From: Entomohabitans teleogrylli
GTDB lineage: Bacteria > Pseudomonadota > Gammaproteobacteria > Enterobacterales > Enterobacteriaceae
NCBI RefSeq assembly: GCF_001484765.1
Contig: NZ_LLXO01000015.1
Span: forward strand, 1-64,000
Reading direction: 5' to 3'
DNA length: 64,000 bases
Shown here: in pieces, positions 48,685-62,915 of the stretch
How the letters are laid out: each line of letters begins with the position of its first letter
Position numbering within the stretch: position 1 is the first letter of the stretch
The notes under the pieces: generated by a model
What the model was told of the DNA's origin: nothing
Seen by the model: only the letters and a program-made list of their open reading frames with translations
Databases searched by the model: none
Position numbers and translations under genes: made by a program

Positions 48685-50406
48685 TTATCGACGCTGACGG
48701 AAATGATAATAGCGTCCCTGTTGCGCCAACAATTCACCGTGGTTACCTTGCTCAATAATTTGCCCGCTGTCCATCACCACAATGCGGTCAAACTGTGACA
48801 GCGCCTGCAAACGATGCGTTACAATCAATACGGTTTTCCCGGCGGTCACCCGCAGCAGCAGATCGAGTATCTGGCGTTCCGTTTCAGCATCCAACCCTTC
48901 GGTAGGCTCATCCAGCAGTACCAGCGGCGCATTGTGCAGACAGGCTCTGGCGATAGCGAGACGGCGCAACTCGCCGCCGGAGAGCTGGCGCCCGCCTTCC
49001 CCGAGCCAGCAATTCAGGCCGCTGTCTTCCAGTAATTTTTCCAGTCCCACATCCTGTAACACTGCTGTGAGACGATCGTCAGAAGCCTGGGGGCTGGCCA
49101 GCAACAAATTATCGCGCAGGGTGGCGCTGAACAGGTGGGTGCGCTGTGGAACAACGCTGGTGCTGGCGCGCAGCGTCGCTTCATCATAACTGGCGATACT
49201 GGCGTCATTAAATCTGATTTCGCCACTTTGGCAGTCCCAGGCCCGGGTCAGTAGTTGCAACAGGGTGGATTTACCACAGCCGGTTTTTCCCAGAATCGCT
49301 ACCCGTTCACCGGCCTCAATCTGCAACGAGACTGTTTTCAGGGCCGGCAGCGGCTGCCCGGGGTAGTAAAATGTGACATCGCGCAGCGTCAGCGCCAACT
49401 GGCGGGGCAGGGGGACAGCGGCTTGTGGAAAATTCACTTCTGGCTGCTGGCTGGTCACCTGGGTAACCCGCCGCGCTGAAGCGATGACCTGTCCCAGATG
49501 CTGGAAAGCGGCGGTGACCGGGGCCAGAGCTTCAAAACTGGCCAACGCACAAAAAACAAACAGTGCGATAAGCGCGCCCGGCGAATCGTTGCCACCCACC
49601 GAGTGCGAGGCGAGCCAGAGCATTACAATAACGGTAATTCCGCTGATAAAAATCATCAGCGCCTGCGAGAGCGCGGTGAGCCCGGCCTGACGGCGCTGGG
49701 CGTCCAGCCATTGGTATTCGCAGTGATCCAGCTCGCGGCGATAGCGATCGCTGGCGCCGAACAGCGTCAACTCCGCCTGCCCCTGCAGCCAGGTGGTCAG
49801 CCGCTGGCGATACTGGCCGCGCTGTTCGGTGATGGCCTCGCCATGAGGTTTACCGGAACGATAAAACAGCGGTGGCAGGAGTAACAAGGTCAACAACAAA
49901 ATACCGCCGAGCGTCAGGGCCAGCGTAATATCAAGCCAGCTCAGGCAGGCAATAACGACCACAATCACCGCCAGCGCGCCGATGATCGGCGAAAGTACCC
50001 GCAAATAAAGGTGATCGAGGGTGTCGACATCCGCCACCATGCGGTTAAGCAGTTCGCCCTGGCGAAAACGCGCCAGGCCGGCGGGAGAGAGGGGGAGCAA
50101 CTTACTGAACGTCGTGACCCGCAAATGCTGTAATACCCGGAAGGTGGCATCGTGACTTACCAGTCGTTCGAAATAGCGCCCGGCGGTACGAATGATCGCC
50201 GCGCCGCGCACCCCGGCTGCCGGCAGCATGTAGTTAAATGTGTAGATACCTGCCACGCCGGCCAGCGCCGATGCAGATAAAAACCAGCCGGACAGGGTGA
50301 GCAGGCCGATGCTGGCCAGCAGCGTGACAATGGCCAGAATGACGCCGAGCGTTAACAGCCACTTATGGCGGCGATACAGCGCCAGATAGGGGAGCAGGGC
50401 TTTCAT
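48685..50406 (-). CDS. cydC: Glutathione/cysteine ABC exporter CydC
   Basis: Half of the CydDC heterodimer that exports glutathione and cysteine to the periplasm, needed for cytochrome bd assembly. The 573-residue product (E. coli 573) has six membrane helices in the N-terminal 310 residues. The ATPase domain follows: Walker [12 protein letters not shown], signature [14 protein letters not shown], Walker [13 protein letters not shown] and switch VTHRL. Its ATG overlaps the cydD stop by one base. Confidence 0.95.
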   Translation of the reverse strand: MKALLPYLALYRRHKWLLTLGVILAIVTLLASIGLLTLSGWFLSASALAGVAGIYTFNYMLPAAGVRGAAIIRTAGRYFERLVSHDATFRVLQHLRVTTFSKLLPLSPAGLARFRQGELLNRMVADVDTLDHLYLRVLSPIIGALAVIVVVIACLSWLDITLALTLGGILLLTLLLLPPLFYRSGKPHGEAITEQRGQYRQRLTTWLQGQAELTLFGASDRYRRELDHCEYQWLDAQRRQAGLTALSQALMIFISGITVIVMLWLASHSVGGNDSPGALIALFVFCALASFEALAPVTAAFQHLGQVIASARRVTQVTSQQPEVNFPQAAVPLPRQLALTLRDVTFYYPGQPLPALKTVSLQIEAGERVAILGKTGCGKSTLLQLLTRAWDCQSGEIRFNDASIASYDEATLRASTSVVPQRTHLFSATLRDNLLLASPQASDDRLTAVLQDVGLEKLLEDSGLNCWLGEGGRQLSGGELRRLAIARACLHNAPLVLLDEPTEGLDAETERQILDLLLRVTAGKTVLIVTHRLQALSQFDRIVVMDSGQIIEQGNHGELLAQQGRYYHFRQRR

Positions 50407-52172
50407 CAGATTTCCTCCTCGCGCCAGGTGAGTAGTTCGGCGAACGGACCTTCTTGCCCGGCAAGGGCGGCATAATTTCCCTGCTGGATAATTTGCCCGT
50501 CGCGCATCACCCAGATGCTGTCCCAGTCGCGAATATAGTCCAGTTGATGAGTGACCATCAGCGTAGTTTGCTGGCGCGAGGCATCATTCAGCGCGTTCAT
50601 CACCAGCTCTTCGCTGCGCGCGTCCAGACTGGCGCCCGGCTCGTCCAGCAACAGCAGACGACAGGGGGAAAGCAGGGCGCGCGCCAGCGCAACGCGCTGG
50701 GCCTGGCCGACGGAAATCCGGGTCGCCTGTTCGCCGACTACGGTATCCAGCTTTTCCGGAAGCTGACTGAGAAATTCGCTGACGCCGGCTTTGTCGATGG
50801 CGGCGGCAATCTGCGCTTCGCTGGCGTCGGGGGCGCCGAGGGTGATGTTCTGGTGTAGGGTGGTGGCCGGGAGTTGGGGGTTTTGCCCCACCCAGCTTAA
50901 CTGTTCGCGCCAGTGCTGCGGTTCAAGCTCCCGGAGCTCGCTGCCGTTAATGGTCAGCGACCCCAGGTAGGGCAGAAAGCCGGACAACAGATTGAGTAGC
51001 GAACTTTTTCCGGCGCCGCTTTGCCCGACCAGCGCCACGCGGCTACCCGCCGGTAGCGTAAAGTTAAGCGGCGCGCTGAGCGGCTTACCTTCGCTGGTCA
51101 GAATAACCAGATTGTGGGCGACAATCTCCAGAGGACCTTGCGTGGTGAGCTTTTGCTGGCCGCGGACAGGGGATTGCAATGGAGATTCCATAAAGGTTTT
51201 CAGACTATCTGCGGCGCCAATGGCCTGGGCTTTGGCATGGTAAAACGTGCCAAGATCGCGCAGTGGCTGAAAATATTCCGGCGCCAGAATGAGCGTCAGA
51301 AAACCGGCGAACAGTGTAACGCCGGTGCCATAGTGGCCGAAATTCAGTTCCCCGAGGTACGAAAAGCCGAAATAGACGGCGACCAGCGCTATCGACAGCG
51401 AAGCAAAAAACTCCAGAACCGCGGACGAGAGAAACGCGAGCCGCAACACTTCCATGGTCCGCTGACGGAAATCCTGCGAGGCGCGCTCAATATCGGCGGT
51501 CTCCTGTTTGCCGCGGAAAAATAAACGCAATGTCTCCATACCGCGCAGACGATCGAGAAAGTGACCGCTAAGCCGCGACAGCGCCAGGAAGTTACGGCGG
51601 TTGGCATCGGCGGCGCCCATACCCACCAGCGCCATAAACAGCGGAATCAGCGGCGCGGTTCCCAACAGGATGAGCGCCGCGGCCCAGTTGACGGGCAGGA
51701 TAGTCAGGACGATGAGCACAGGGATGGTTACCGCCAGCGACATCTGGGGCAGATAGCGGGCATAGAAATCATGCATGTCCTCGATCTGCTCAAGAACCAG
51801 CGTCGCCCAACTGCCGGCGGGTTTATTCTGGATCCACGCCGGCCCGGCCTGATGCAGCCTGTCGAGCACCTGGCGGCGAATCTCCTGGCGGATATGCAAA
51901 CCAGCGTGAAATCCCACTTTTTCGCGCAGCCAGACTATCCAGGTCCGCAGTACGATGGTCAGCAACAGCAGAACAAAGGGCAGCAGGAGCGCCTCAACGG
52001 GGATGTTCTCCATAATCATATGATGCAGCAGGCGCGCGAGTAGCCAGGCCTGGGCAATGATCAGCAAACCGCTTATCAGCCCCAGCAGGCGTGACAGGTT
52101 CAGCCAACGGCGGGAAATAACGCTTTGCTGCTTTAGCCAACGGCTGAGCTCTTGTTGACGGGTTTTATTCAT
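50406..52172 (-). CDS. cydD: Glutathione/cysteine ABC exporter CydD
   Basis: Partner subunit of CydC, 588 residues (E. coli 588). The N-terminal half is a six-helix exporter domain including RQEIRRQVLDRLHQAGPAWI. The ATPase half has Walker A LVGQSGAGKSS, signature variant ISVGQAQRVALARAL, and Walker B LLLLDEPGASLD. It begins 118 bases downstream of trxB, after the trxB terminator. Confidence 0.95.
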   Translation of the reverse strand: MNKTRQQELSRWLKQQSVISRRWLNLSRLLGLISGLLIIAQAWLLARLLHHMIMENIPVEALLLPFVLLLLTIVLRTWIVWLREKVGFHAGLHIRQEIRRQVLDRLHQAGPAWIQNKPAGSWATLVLEQIEDMHDFYARYLPQMSLAVTIPVLIVLTILPVNWAAALILLGTAPLIPLFMALVGMGAADANRRNFLALSRLSGHFLDRLRGMETLRLFFRGKQETADIERASQDFRQRTMEVLRLAFLSSAVLEFFASLSIALVAVYFGFSYLGELNFGHYGTGVTLFAGFLTLILAPEYFQPLRDLGTFYHAKAQAIGAADSLKTFMESPLQSPVRGQQKLTTQGPLEIVAHNLVILTSEGKPLSAPLNFTLPAGSRVALVGQSGAGKSSLLNLLSGFLPYLGSLTINGSELRELEPQHWREQLSWVGQNPQLPATTLHQNITLGAPDASEAQIAAAIDKAGVSEFLSQLPEKLDTVVGEQATRISVGQAQRVALARALLSPCRLLLLDEPGASLDARSEELVMNALNDASRQQTTLMVTHQLDYIRDWDSIWVMRDGQIIQQGNYAALAGQEGPFAELLTWREEEI

Positions 52173-52246
52173 TGGGTGCCAGTTGCAGGTGTTTTCGTCG
52201 TGGCGCGACAGGGGGCGCCGTCTTGACTGGCAATGTTACATTGGGA

Positions 52247-52274
52247 TGAAAAGAAAGGCGACTGTTCAGTCGCC
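52247..52274 (-). terminator. Rho-independent terminator of trxB
   Basis: GGCGACTG (52257-52264) and CAGTCGCC (52267-52274) form a nearly loopless perfect stem; the minus strand continues TTTCTTTTC. It separates trxB from cydDC. Confidence 0.8.
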
Positions 52275-52290
52275 CTGAGAGTGTTACAGA

Positions 52291-53754
<1,464 letters not shown>

Positions 53755-54249
53755 ATGGTAGATAGCAAGAAGCGCCCTGGCAAAGATCTTGACCGTATCG
53801 ATCGTAACATTCTTAACGAATTGCAGAAGGATGGGCGAATTTCTAACGTTGAGCTTTCTAAACGTGTAGGGCTTTCCCCGACGCCGTGCCTGGAACGTGT
53901 GCGTCGCCTGGAGCGCCAGGGCTTTATTCAGGGTTACACTGCGTTACTGAACCCCCATTACCTGGACGCGTCGCTGCTGGTGTTTGTTGAGATAACTCTG
54001 AATCGTGGCGCGCCGGATGTGTTTGAGCAATTTAACGCCGCTGTGCAAAAACTTGAAGAAATTCAAGAGTGTCATCTGGTTTCCGGGGATTTCGACTACC
54101 TGTTGAAAACCCGCGTGCCGGACATGTCAGCGTATCGTAAATTGCTGGGCGAGACCCTGTTGCGCCTGCCGGGCGTCAACGACACGCGTACCTATGTGGT
54201 AATGGAAGAAGTCAAACAGAGTAATCGTCTGGTAATTAAGACCCGCTAA
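53755..54249 (+). CDS. lrp: Leucine-responsive regulatory protein Lrp
   Basis: Global feast/famine regulator of amino acid metabolism, transport and pili. The 164-residue product is the E. coli length and nearly the same sequence. The N-terminal helix-turn-helix covers LDRIDRNILNELQKDGRISN and VELSKRVGLSPTPCLERVRR. The C-terminal RAM/AsnC domain binds leucine and forms the octamer. A 12-bp terminator hairpin follows. Confidence 0.97.
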   Translation: MVDSKKRPGKDLDRIDRNILNELQKDGRISNVELSKRVGLSPTPCLERVRRLERQGFIQGYTALLNPHYLDASLLVFVEITLNRGAPDVFEQFNAAVQKLEEIQECHLVSGDFDYLLKTRVPDMSAYRKLLGETLLRLPGVNDTRTYVVMEEVKQSNRLVIKTR

Positions 54250-54306
54250 TAACGGGACAGGTGCAAAATCAGCGTAGTTTGATTACACTCCTGTTAATCC
54301 ATACAG

Positions 54307-54347
54307 CAGCAGTGCCAGGGGAAATCTGGCACTGCTGTCCGTTATTT
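54307..54347 (+). terminator. Terminator hairpin of lrp
   Basis: CAGCAGTGCCAG (54307-54318) and CTGGCACTGCTG (54326-54337) form a 12-bp perfect stem with a seven-base loop, followed by TCCGTTATTTA. The T-tract is weak, so some readthrough into ftsK is possible. Confidence 0.75.
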
Positions 54348-54373
54348 AGCACCAAGGACCTGGAGAGCCTTTT

Positions 54374-57300
54374 TTGAGCCAGGAATATACTGAAGATAAA
54401 GACGTCACTTTGACGAAACTCAGCAGCGGTCGCCGCCTTCTGGAGGCACTGCTGATTCTTATTGCGCTTTTCGCCATCTATCTGATGGTGGCTTTATTAA
54501 GTTTTAACCCCTCCGACCCGAGCTGGTCGCAGACGGCGTGGCACGAGCCGATCCATAATCTGGGAGGCGCTCCCGGGGCCTGGCTGGCGGATACGCTGTT
54601 TTTCATTTTTGGCGTGATGGCCTATACCATCCCGGTGATTATTCTCGGCGGATGCTGGTTTGCGTGGCGCTACCGCGGTACTGAAGACTATGTCGACTAT
54701 TTTGCCATTTCACTGCGCCTGATCGGCGTACTGGCGCTGGTACTGACTTCCTGCGGGCTGGCGGCGATCAACGCTGACGATATCTGGTATTTTGCCTCCG
54801 GCGGCGTACTCGGCAGTTTGCTGAGTACCGCGATGATGCCGTTGCTCAATAGCAGCGGCGGCACTATTGCGCTGCTGTGCGTCTGGGCGGCAGGCCTGAC
54901 GCTGTTTACCGGCTGGTCGTGGGTCAGTATCGCTGAGAAGATCGGCAGCGCGGTATTGACGGTTTTAACCTTCGCCAGTAATCGTACCCGCCGCGATAAT
55001 ACCTGGGAAGATGACGATGACTACGACGAGGAAGAGGACCACTACGCGCAGCCAGGCGAGGCGCGACAGTCGCGGCGGGCGCGGATTTTGCGCGGCGCGC
55101 TGGCCCGCAAGCAGCGTCTTGCTCAGAAATTTGCCAACCCGGTAGGGCGCAAGACAGATGCGGCGCTCTTTTCCGGGAAGCGCATGGACGACGCCGATGA
55201 TGATATTCAGGTCAGCGCCCGGGGTGTTGCTGTCGATGCGGATGATGTGCTGTTTTCCGGTCATAAAGCCACTCAGCCTGACGGTATGGTTGAAGAATAC
55301 GATCCGCTGCTCAATGGGCAGTCGATTGCCAGCATGGCAGGCGCGTCGCTGGCAGCCACGGCTGCATTGCACCCGTCAGCAGACGGTTATGCAATGGCGC
55401 CTGAGCAACAGCCAACCGTAGCACCGCCCGTTCAGACCGTCGCGCCGCAGGTGCCGGATCCGATGGCTGAATGGCCGACGTCGGCGAATTCATCAGTCGA
55501 TCATACTCAACAATACGCGCCTGAAAGCGCCCGGCATTATCATCAGCCGCAGGCGGGTTATCAGCCGGAGCCGTCGCAGTATTCTCAACCGCAACCGGCG
55601 AACCCGGCGGCGCAGCCGCAGGCGGGTTATCAGCCGGAACCGTCGCAGTATTCTCAACCGCAACCGCTGAACCCGGCGGCGCAGCCGCAGGCGGGTTATC
55701 AGCCGGAGCCGTCGCAGTATTCTCAAACGCAACCGCTGAACCCGGCGGCGCAGCCGCAGGGCGGCTATCAGCCAGAGCCACCTCAACATCACCAACCAGA
55801 ACAAGGGTATCCAGCGCCAAACGCCAGCGCAGCCTCTGAATCGCTTGAAGAGATGAAACCTTCCCGTCCGCCGCTTTACTATTTTGAAGAGGTTGAGGCG
55901 CGGCGGGCCAGGGAGCGCGAGCAACTGGCTGCGTGGTATCAGCCGGTGGAAGAGCCCATCCAGCGCCCTTATGAACAAATTTTGCCACAGAGCGAGACGT
56001 CGCCTCGTCCTGAACCTGTGGGACCAGGGACGACCGAGGTGATCCCCGCCGCGTCGATTATCCCTCCGGAAACTCCCGGTGCGAAACAAGCCGCGGGCGC
56101 TGCTGCTGCGGGAGCCGCCATGGCCTTTACCCCAGCAGCAATGCCGCGTCCCCAGGTTAAAGAAGGCATTGGGCCGCAATTGCCGCGTCCCAATCGGGTT
56201 CGTGTGCCGACGCGCCGTGAACTGGCATCGTATGGTATTAAATTGCCTTCCCAGCGCCAGGCGGAAGAGCAGGCGCGGTCGGCCACTTTGTCGGATGAAG
56301 AGGCGGAAGCTCTGCAGCAGGAAGAGCTGGCGCGCCAGTTTGCTGCTCAGCAGCAAAACCGCTATGGCGAGCAATATCATCAGGATGAGTCTGCGGCGGC
56401 GCAACAGACGACAGATCAGGATGACGATGATGCAGACATGGCGGACCTGGCGCGTCAGTTTGCCGCTCAGCAACAGCAGCGCTATTCCGGCGAACAGCCG
56501 CCTAATGCGCACCAGTACACCGATGATGACTATGCCTGGTCGCCGACTAAAGCACTGGTCGATGAAAGCCCGTCGGCGCCGCTGTTTACGCCCGGCTTTG
56601 TCGAAGAGCCGGCCCCGCGGGTTGCGTCTGCGCAACCATTCAGCCCGGCGTCTTCCGATGCGCAGCCATTTATGCCTGCTGCGCCGGCGCCCCGACCAGA
56701 GCAGGCCGCCGGTTATCCGGGGCAAACGGCTGGCAGCCATCCGTCTGCTGCCGTAAATTACCCGGGACACGGCGTCAGCGGTCACCCGTCAGCGCCGGGC
56801 CAGGCATATCCGCCTGGACAGGCGCCGGCAACGGTGACAGCGCCGCCGCAGCCTGAAGCCCAGGAGAGTCTGATTCACCCGCTGCTGATGCGTAACGGTG
56901 ACGATCGTCCGCTGCACAAACCGAGCACGCCATTGCCGTCTCTGGATTTGCTGACCTCGCCACCGGCGGAGGTCGAGCCGGTGGATACTTTCGCTCTTGA
57001 ACAGATGGCGCGTCTGGTGGAAGCGCGGCTGGCGGATTTCCGCATCAAGGCTGATGTGGTGAATTATTCGCCGGGTCCGGTGATTACCCGCTTTGAACTC
57101 AACCTGGCGCCGGGCGTTAAGGCATCGCGCATCTCAAACTTATCCCGCGATCTGGCTCGTTCGCTTTCCACAGTGGCGGTACGTGTCGTGGAAGTGATTC
57201 CCGGTAAGCCATATGTCGGCCTTGAACTGCCGAACAAAAAGCGTCAGACCGTCTACCTGCGCGAAGTGCTGGACTGCCAGAAATTCCGCGACAGCGCCTC

Positions 57301-58405
57301 TCCCCTCACGGTGGTGCTGGGTAAAGATATTGCGGGCGATCCGGTGATTGCCGATTTGTCGAAAATGCCGCATCTGCTGGTCGCCGGTACCACCGGCTCC
57401 GGTAAGTCGGTGGGGGTCAATGCTATGATCCTCAGCATGTTGTACAAAGCGACGCCGGAAGAGGTGCGCTTTATCATGATCGACCCGAAGATGCTCGAAC
57501 TTTCAGTGTATGAAGGTATCCCGCATTTGCTGACTGAGGTGGTGACAGACATGAAGGATGCGGCTAATGCGCTGCGCTGGAGTGTCAACGAAATGGAGCG
57601 GCGCTATAAGTTGATGTCGGCGCTGGGAGTGCGTAATCTCGCGGGTTACAACGACAAGATTAAAGAAGCGGAGCGTATGGGGCGTCCGATCCCGGATCCT
57701 TACTGGAAGCCGGGCGACAGCATGGATGCCAGCCATCCGATGCTGGAAAAACTGCCGTACATTGTGGTGATGGTGGACGAATTTGCCGATCTGATGATGA
57801 CGGTCGGTAAAAAAGTGGAAGAGCTGATCGCGCGTCTGGCCCAGAAGGCGCGTGCGGCGGGTATCCACCTGGTGCTGGCGACCCAGCGTCCTTCGGTGGA
57901 TGTGATCACGGGGCTGATCAAAGCCAATATCCCGACGCGCATCGCGTTTACTGTTTCCAGCAAAATTGACTCACGCACTATCCTCGATCAGGGCGGCGCG
58001 GAATCGCTGCTGGGAATGGGCGATATGCTCTACGCGGGCCCGAACTCCAGCATGCCGGTGCGTGTGCACGGCGCCTTTGTGCGCGATCAGGAAGTGCATG
58101 CCGTGGTACAGGACTGGAAGGCGCGCGGTCGTCCGCAATATGTGGACGGCATTACTTCTGATATGGAAAGTGAAGGGGGCGCCGGCGGCTTTGGCGGAGA
58201 TGAAGAGCTGGATCCGCTGTTCGACCAGGCCGTCAGCTTCGTGGTGGAAAAACGTAAAGCCTCGATTTCCGGCGTACAGCGTCAGTTCCGCATCGGTTAT
58301 AACCGCGCGGCGCGGATCATTGAACAGATGGAAGCGCAGGGTATCGTCAGCCCGCAGGGCCATAATGGTAACCGCGAAGTGCTGGCGCCGCCGCCCTTTG
58401 AGTAA
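54374..58405 (+). CDS. ftsK: DNA translocase FtsK
   Basis: Septal DNA pump that couples chromosome segregation and dimer resolution to division. The 1343-residue product (E. coli 1329) starts at TTG, with GGAGAG eight bases upstream. Four membrane helices fill about residues 20-190. A long Pro/Gln-rich linker of some 650 residues carries 23-residue repeats. The motor has Walker A GTTGSGKS (1005-1012) and Walker [13 protein letters not shown]. The C-terminal gamma domain ([20 protein letters not shown]) reads KOPS and contacts XerD. Confidence 0.97.
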   Translation: MSQEYTEDKDVTLTKLSSGRRLLEALLILIALFAIYLMVALLSFNPSDPSWSQTAWHEPIHNLGGAPGAWLADTLFFIFGVMAYTIPVIILGGCWFAWRYRGTEDYVDYFAISLRLIGVLALVLTSCGLAAINADDIWYFASGGVLGSLLSTAMMPLLNSSGGTIALLCVWAAGLTLFTGWSWVSIAEKIGSAVLTVLTFASNRTRRDNTWEDDDDYDEEEDHYAQPGEARQSRRARILRGALARKQRLAQKFANPVGRKTDAALFSGKRMDDADDDIQVSARGVAVDADDVLFSGHKATQPDGMVEEYDPLLNGQSIASMAGASLAATAALHPSADGYAMAPEQQPTVAPPVQTVAPQVPDPMAEWPTSANSSVDHTQQYAPESARHYHQPQAGYQPEPSQYSQPQPANPAAQPQAGYQPEPSQYSQPQPLNPAAQPQAGYQPEPSQYSQTQPLNPAAQPQGGYQPEPPQHHQPEQGYPAPNASAASESLEEMKPSRPPLYYFEEVEARRAREREQLAAWYQPVEEPIQRPYEQILPQSETSPRPEPVGPGTTEVIPAASIIPPETPGAKQAAGAAAAGAAMAFTPAAMPRPQVKEGIGPQLPRPNRVRVPTRRELASYGIKLPSQRQAEEQARSATLSDEEAEALQQEELARQFAAQQQNRYGEQYHQDESAAAQQTTDQDDDDADMADLARQFAAQQQQRYSGEQPPNAHQYTDDDYAWSPTKALVDESPSAPLFTPGFVEEPAPRVASAQPFSPASSDAQPFMPAAPAPRPEQAAGYPGQTAGSHPSAAVNYPGHGVSGHPSAPGQAYPPGQAPATVTAPPQPEAQESLIHPLLMRNGDDRPLHKPSTPLPSLDLLTSPPAEVEPVDTFALEQMARLVEARLADFRIKADVVNYSPGPVITRFELNLAPGVKASRISNLSRDLARSLSTVAVRVVEVIPGKPYVGLELPNKKRQTVYLREVLDCQKFRDSASPLTVVLGKDIAGDPVIADLSKMPHLLVAGTTGSGKSVGVNAMILSMLYKATPEEVRFIMIDPKMLELSVYEGIPHLLTEVVTDMKDAANALRWSVNEMERRYKLMSALGVRNLAGYNDKIKEAERMGRPIPDPYWKPGDSMDASHPMLEKLPYIVVMVDEFADLMMTVGKKVEELIARLAQKARAAGIHLVLATQRPSVDVITGLIKANIPTRIAFTVSSKIDSRTILDQGGAESLLGMGDMLYAGPNSSMPVRVHGAFVRDQEVHAVVQDWKARGRPQYVDGITSDMESEGGAGGFGGDEELDPLFDQAVSFVVEKRKASISGVQRQFRIGYNRAARIIEQMEAQGIVSPQGHNGNREVLAPPPFE
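55550..55790 (+). repeat. 69-bp tandem repeat in the FtsK linker
   Basis: Three full in-frame copies begin at 55550, 55619 and 55688, and a degenerate partial copy begins at 55757. Each encodes 23 residues of the form [16 protein letters not shown] plus xNPAAQP. Copies differ by only a few bases, indicating recent duplication. E. coli FtsK has a different repeat, based on QQPVAPQQQY, in its linker. Confidence 0.92.
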
Positions 58406-58552
58406 TGGCGGGAGCCGCTGCGGCGGCTCCTTTGCAAAGAAGGGTAAATAACCGAAAAATCAGTCTTTTCTTCTGTCGAACCGTGCCCGGCAGGGCTAGA
58501 GTGACGGACAGAAATCCTCCCCGTCGGGGCGGTCGTTATTTGAGGAATTACA

Positions 58553-59164
58553 ATGAAAAAAATCGTCATCACCTGCGCTTTGCTTTCTGCCTTTGCGGCA
58601 ACCTCAGTGTGGGCCGACGCCGCCAGCGATCTGAAAGGCCGTCTGGATAAGGTAGGCAGTTTCCACGCCAGTTTTACTCAAAAAGTGACTGACGGCAGCG
58701 GCACAGCGATTCAGGAAGGCCAGGGCGATCTGTGGGTGAAGCGCCCCAATCTGTTTAACTGGCATATGACTCAGCCGGATGAAAGCGTACTGATTTCCGA
58801 TGGCGAAACGCTGTGGTTCTATAACCCGTTTGTCGAGCAGGCCAGCGCCAGCTGGCTGAAGGATGCCACCGGCAATACGCCATTTATGCTGATTGCCCGT
58901 AACCAGAGCAGCGACTGGCAGCAGTACAACATTAAGCAGACCGGCGACGATTTCGTACTTACGCCAAAAAATGCCAGCGGCAATCTCAAGCAGTTCACGA
59001 TTAATGTGGGTAAAGATGGCACGATCCACCAGTTCAGCGCCATTGAGCAGGACGACCAGCGCAGTAGCTATACGCTGAAATCCCAACAAAATGGTTCAGT
59101 GGATATGAATAAATTCAAATTCACGCCGCCTCAGGGTGTGACGGTAGACGATCAGCGAGGGTAA
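58553..59164 (+). CDS. lolA: Outer-membrane lipoprotein carrier protein LolA
   Basis: Periplasmic chaperone that ferries lipoproteins from LolCDE to LolB. The 203-residue product (E. coli 203-204) has a 21-residue signal peptide (ending VWA before DAAS). The hydrophobic half-barrel motifs [28 protein letters not shown] and [10 protein letters not shown] are conserved. GAGGAA lies upstream of the ATG. rarA begins eight bases after the stop, so the genes are likely cotranscribed. Confidence 0.96.
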   Translation: MKKIVITCALLSAFAATSVWADAASDLKGRLDKVGSFHASFTQKVTDGSGTAIQEGQGDLWVKRPNLFNWHMTQPDESVLISDGETLWFYNPFVEQASASWLKDATGNTPFMLIARNQSSDWQQYNIKQTGDDFVLTPKNASGNLKQFTINVGKDGTIHQFSAIEQDDQRSSYTLKSQQNGSVDMNKFKFTPPQGVTVDDQRG

Positions 59165-59172
59165 AAGCCGAC

Positions 59173-60516
59173 GTGAGCAATATGTCGCTCGATTTTTCCG
59201 ACAATACTTTTCAACCTCTGGCCGCGCGTATGCGGCCAGAAAATTTAGCGCAGTACATTGGTCAGCAGCACCTGCTGGCGCCGGGTAAACCGTTGCCGCG
59301 CGCCATTGAGGCGGGCCATTTGCATTCGATGATCCTTTGGGGGCCGCCGGGTACAGGCAAGACCACGCTTGCTGAAGTGATCGCCCGCTATGCCAGCGCC
59401 GACGTTGAGCGAATTTCGGCGGTGACCTCCGGGGTGAAAGAGATCCGCGAGGCCATCGAAAGAGCGCGCCAGAATCGCAATGCCGGGCGGCGCACAATCC
59501 TGTTTGTCGATGAAGTGCATCGCTTTAACAAAAGCCAGCAGGATGCCTTCCTGCCCCATATTGAAGACGGCACTATCACCTTTATCGGCGCCACGACCGA
59601 GAACCCCTCGTTTGAACTTAATTCGGCGCTGCTTTCCCGGGCGCGGGTCTATCTGCTGAAATCCCTGACTACTGACGATATCGAGCGGGTACTGGATCAG
59701 GCCATGGACGATAAAACGCGCGGCTATGGCGGCCAGGATATCGTGTTGCCGGATGAGACGCGCCGGGCGATTGCCGAACTGGTGAACGGCGATGCCCGTC
59801 GCGCCCTGAATACGCTGGAAATGATGGCTGATATGGCGCAAACGGATGACGCCGGTAAGCGGGTATTGAAAAGCGAACTGTTGACCGAGATAGCCGGTGA
59901 GCGTAGCGCCCGTTTCGATAACAAAGGGGATCGCTTTTACGATTTGATTTCTGCGTTGCATAAATCGGTGCGCGGCTCGGCCCCGGATGCCGCGCTGTAC
60001 TGGTACGCGCGAATTATCAGCGCCGGCGGCGATCCGCTGTATGTGGCGCGCCGCTGTCTGGCGATCGCGTCTGAAGATGTCGGTAATGCCGATCCGCGGG
60101 CGATGCAGGTAGCGATTTCCGCCTGGGACTGTTTTACCCGCGTGGGCCCGGCTGAAGGGGAACGCGCGATCGCCCAGGCGATTGTTTACCTGGCCTGCGC
60201 GCCGAAAAGCAATGCCGTGTATACCGCTTTCAAAGCGGCGCTGGCAGACGCGCGCGATAAGCCCGATTACGATGTGCCGGTCCATTTACGCAATGCGCCT
60301 ACCCGCCTGATGAAAGAGATGGGCTATGGCGAAGAATATCGTTACGCCCATGACGAACCCAATGCCTATGCGGCCGGAGAGGTCTATTTTCCGCCGGAAA
60401 TGGCAGGAACTCACTACTATCAGCCCACCAGCAGAGGTCTTGAGGGGAAGATTGGCGAAAAGCTGTCCTGGCTCGCTGAACAGGATCAAAATAGCCATAC
60501 AAAACGCTACCGCTAA
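59173..60516 (+). CDS. rarA: Replication-associated recombination protein RarA (MgsA)
   Basis: Clamp-loader-like AAA+ ATPase acting at stalled replication forks. The 447-residue product (E. coli 447) uses a GTG start. Walker A is [14 protein letters not shown] near residue 57, Walker [17 protein letters not shown], sensor 1 [12 protein letters not shown]. The C-terminal tetramerisation domain includes [17 protein letters not shown]. It lies between lolA and serS. Confidence 0.96.
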   Translation: MSNMSLDFSDNTFQPLAARMRPENLAQYIGQQHLLAPGKPLPRAIEAGHLHSMILWGPPGTGKTTLAEVIARYASADVERISAVTSGVKEIREAIERARQNRNAGRRTILFVDEVHRFNKSQQDAFLPHIEDGTITFIGATTENPSFELNSALLSRARVYLLKSLTTDDIERVLDQAMDDKTRGYGGQDIVLPDETRRAIAELVNGDARRALNTLEMMADMAQTDDAGKRVLKSELLTEIAGERSARFDNKGDRFYDLISALHKSVRGSAPDAALYWYARIISAGGDPLYVARRCLAIASEDVGNADPRAMQVAISAWDCFTRVGPAEGERAIAQAIVYLACAPKSNAVYTAFKAALADARDKPDYDVPVHLRNAPTRLMKEMGYGEEYRYAHDEPNAYAAGEVYFPPEMAGTHYYQPTSRGLEGKIGEKLSWLAEQDQNSHTKRYR

Positions 60517-61899
<1,383 letters not shown>

Positions 61900-61912
61900 G
61901 TTGTATCGGTAT

Positions 61913-61941
61913 ATAAAAAGCGCCTGCGGGCGCTTTTTTAA
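61913..61941. terminator. Bidirectional terminator between serS and ycaC
   Basis: A stem of up to 10 bp (AAAAAGCGCC, loop TGCG, GGCGCTTTTT) is flanked by A-rich and T-rich tracts, serving both convergent genes. Confidence 0.88.
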
Positions 61942-61946
61942 TACGG

Positions 61947-62570
61947 TTATTTTGCAGACAGCTTGTCATAGCTGGTCATCAGGTTGCGGTAGTCCGGAAT
62001 ATGGTTTGAGAACAGCGTCGCCAGTCCTTCCACATCATTGCGCCAGTCGCGATGCAGCTCGCAGGCGACGCCAAACCAGGTCATTAACTGAGCGCCGGCC
62101 CGCGACATTCTGTCCCACGATGAATGGCGGGTGATTTCATTAAAGGTACCGGAGGCATCGGTTACCACAAACACCTCAAATCCCTCCTCAATCGCGGAGA
62201 GTGCGGGAAACGCGACGCACACCTCGGTTACCACACCGGCGATAATCAACTGCTTCTTACCGGTGGCTTTGACCGCTTTCACAAAGTCTTCGTTATCCCA
62301 GGCGTTAATGTTGCCTGGTCGGGCGATATAGGGCGCATCCGGAAATAACGCTTTAAGTTCCGGAACCAGCGGACCGTTAGGGCCGGTTTCAAAGCTGGTG
62401 GTGAGAATGGTCGGTAACTTGAAATACTTTGCCAGGTCCCCCAGCGCCAGTACGTTATTTTTAAATTTATCCGGATCGATATCTCTGACCAGTGAGAGCA
62501 AACCAGCCTGGTGGTCAACCAGTAGTACCGCAGCGTCATTTTTATCCAGTCGTACATAGGGTGTTGTCAT
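61947..62570 (-). CDS. ycaC: Isochorismatase-family hydrolase YcaC
   Basis: Cysteine hydrolase of the isochorismatase-like superfamily, an octameric ring protein in E. coli with no firm substrate. The 207-residue product (E. coli 208) has the catalytic Asp19 (LLVDHQAGLL) and Cys118 (AGVVTEVCVAFPA). It converges with serS directly; the dmsABC operon that lies between them in E. coli is absent. Confidence 0.94.
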   Translation of the reverse strand: MTTPYVRLDKNDAAVLLVDHQAGLLSLVRDIDPDKFKNNVLALGDLAKYFKLPTILTTSFETGPNGPLVPELKALFPDAPYIARPGNINAWDNEDFVKAVKATGKKQLIIAGVVTEVCVAFPALSAIEEGFEVFVVTDASGTFNEITRHSSWDRMSRAGAQLMTWFGVACELHRDWRNDVEGLATLFSNHIPDYRNLMTSYDKLSAK

Positions 62571-62915
62571 TGTTATCTCCGGATTAGGGAAAGAAGGGCG
62601 CCTGTTAGCAGGCGAAGCGTTTGCGCTATTGAGTGTAGATAAGCCTGGCGAATTGCGACAGGAACATAAACAACACGTACACTACGGCGTTTCTTTCCAT
62701 AAAATTTTTCTTAGATGAATAAAGCCGCAGGTTAAATTAATTAACTGAAATAGAAATAAATAATCGTGGATTCGGATGCCGTTAAGTATGGCTGGATAAA
62801 TATTTTAAATCGTCGTGCGACAAATCGCGCCGGTAGCGCGGTGGGGTGGATTGACAATGTTTATGGCAGTGGCATGATGCGCACAAATCACGACGCTCCT
62901 CACGGTTGTAAATCC
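62571..62915. other. Divergent ycaC-ycaD intergenic region
   Basis: No gene is visible. The middle (about 62690-62820) is AT-rich. A ycaD promoter candidate lies at 62851-62878. GGAT and a nearby GGAAAG stretch lie before ycaC as possible ribosome binding elements. Confidence 0.45.
62851..62878 (+). promoter_or_regulatory. Candidate ycaD promoter
   Basis: A perfect -35 TTGACA (62851-62856) is followed 16 bases later by CATGAT (4/6 match to TATAAT), 38 bases before the ycaD start codon. Confidence 0.5.

Noticed and set aside
55550-55790. Array-like regular repeats resembling a CRISPR
   Set aside because: Units are directly adjacent with no spacers and stay in frame within FtsK, so they are a coding tandem repeat.
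55493-56785. 430-codon open frame antisense to the ftsK linker
   Set aside because: Arg/Leu-rich shadow frame produced by the Pro/Gln-rich repetitive linker on the other strand; no initiation signal.
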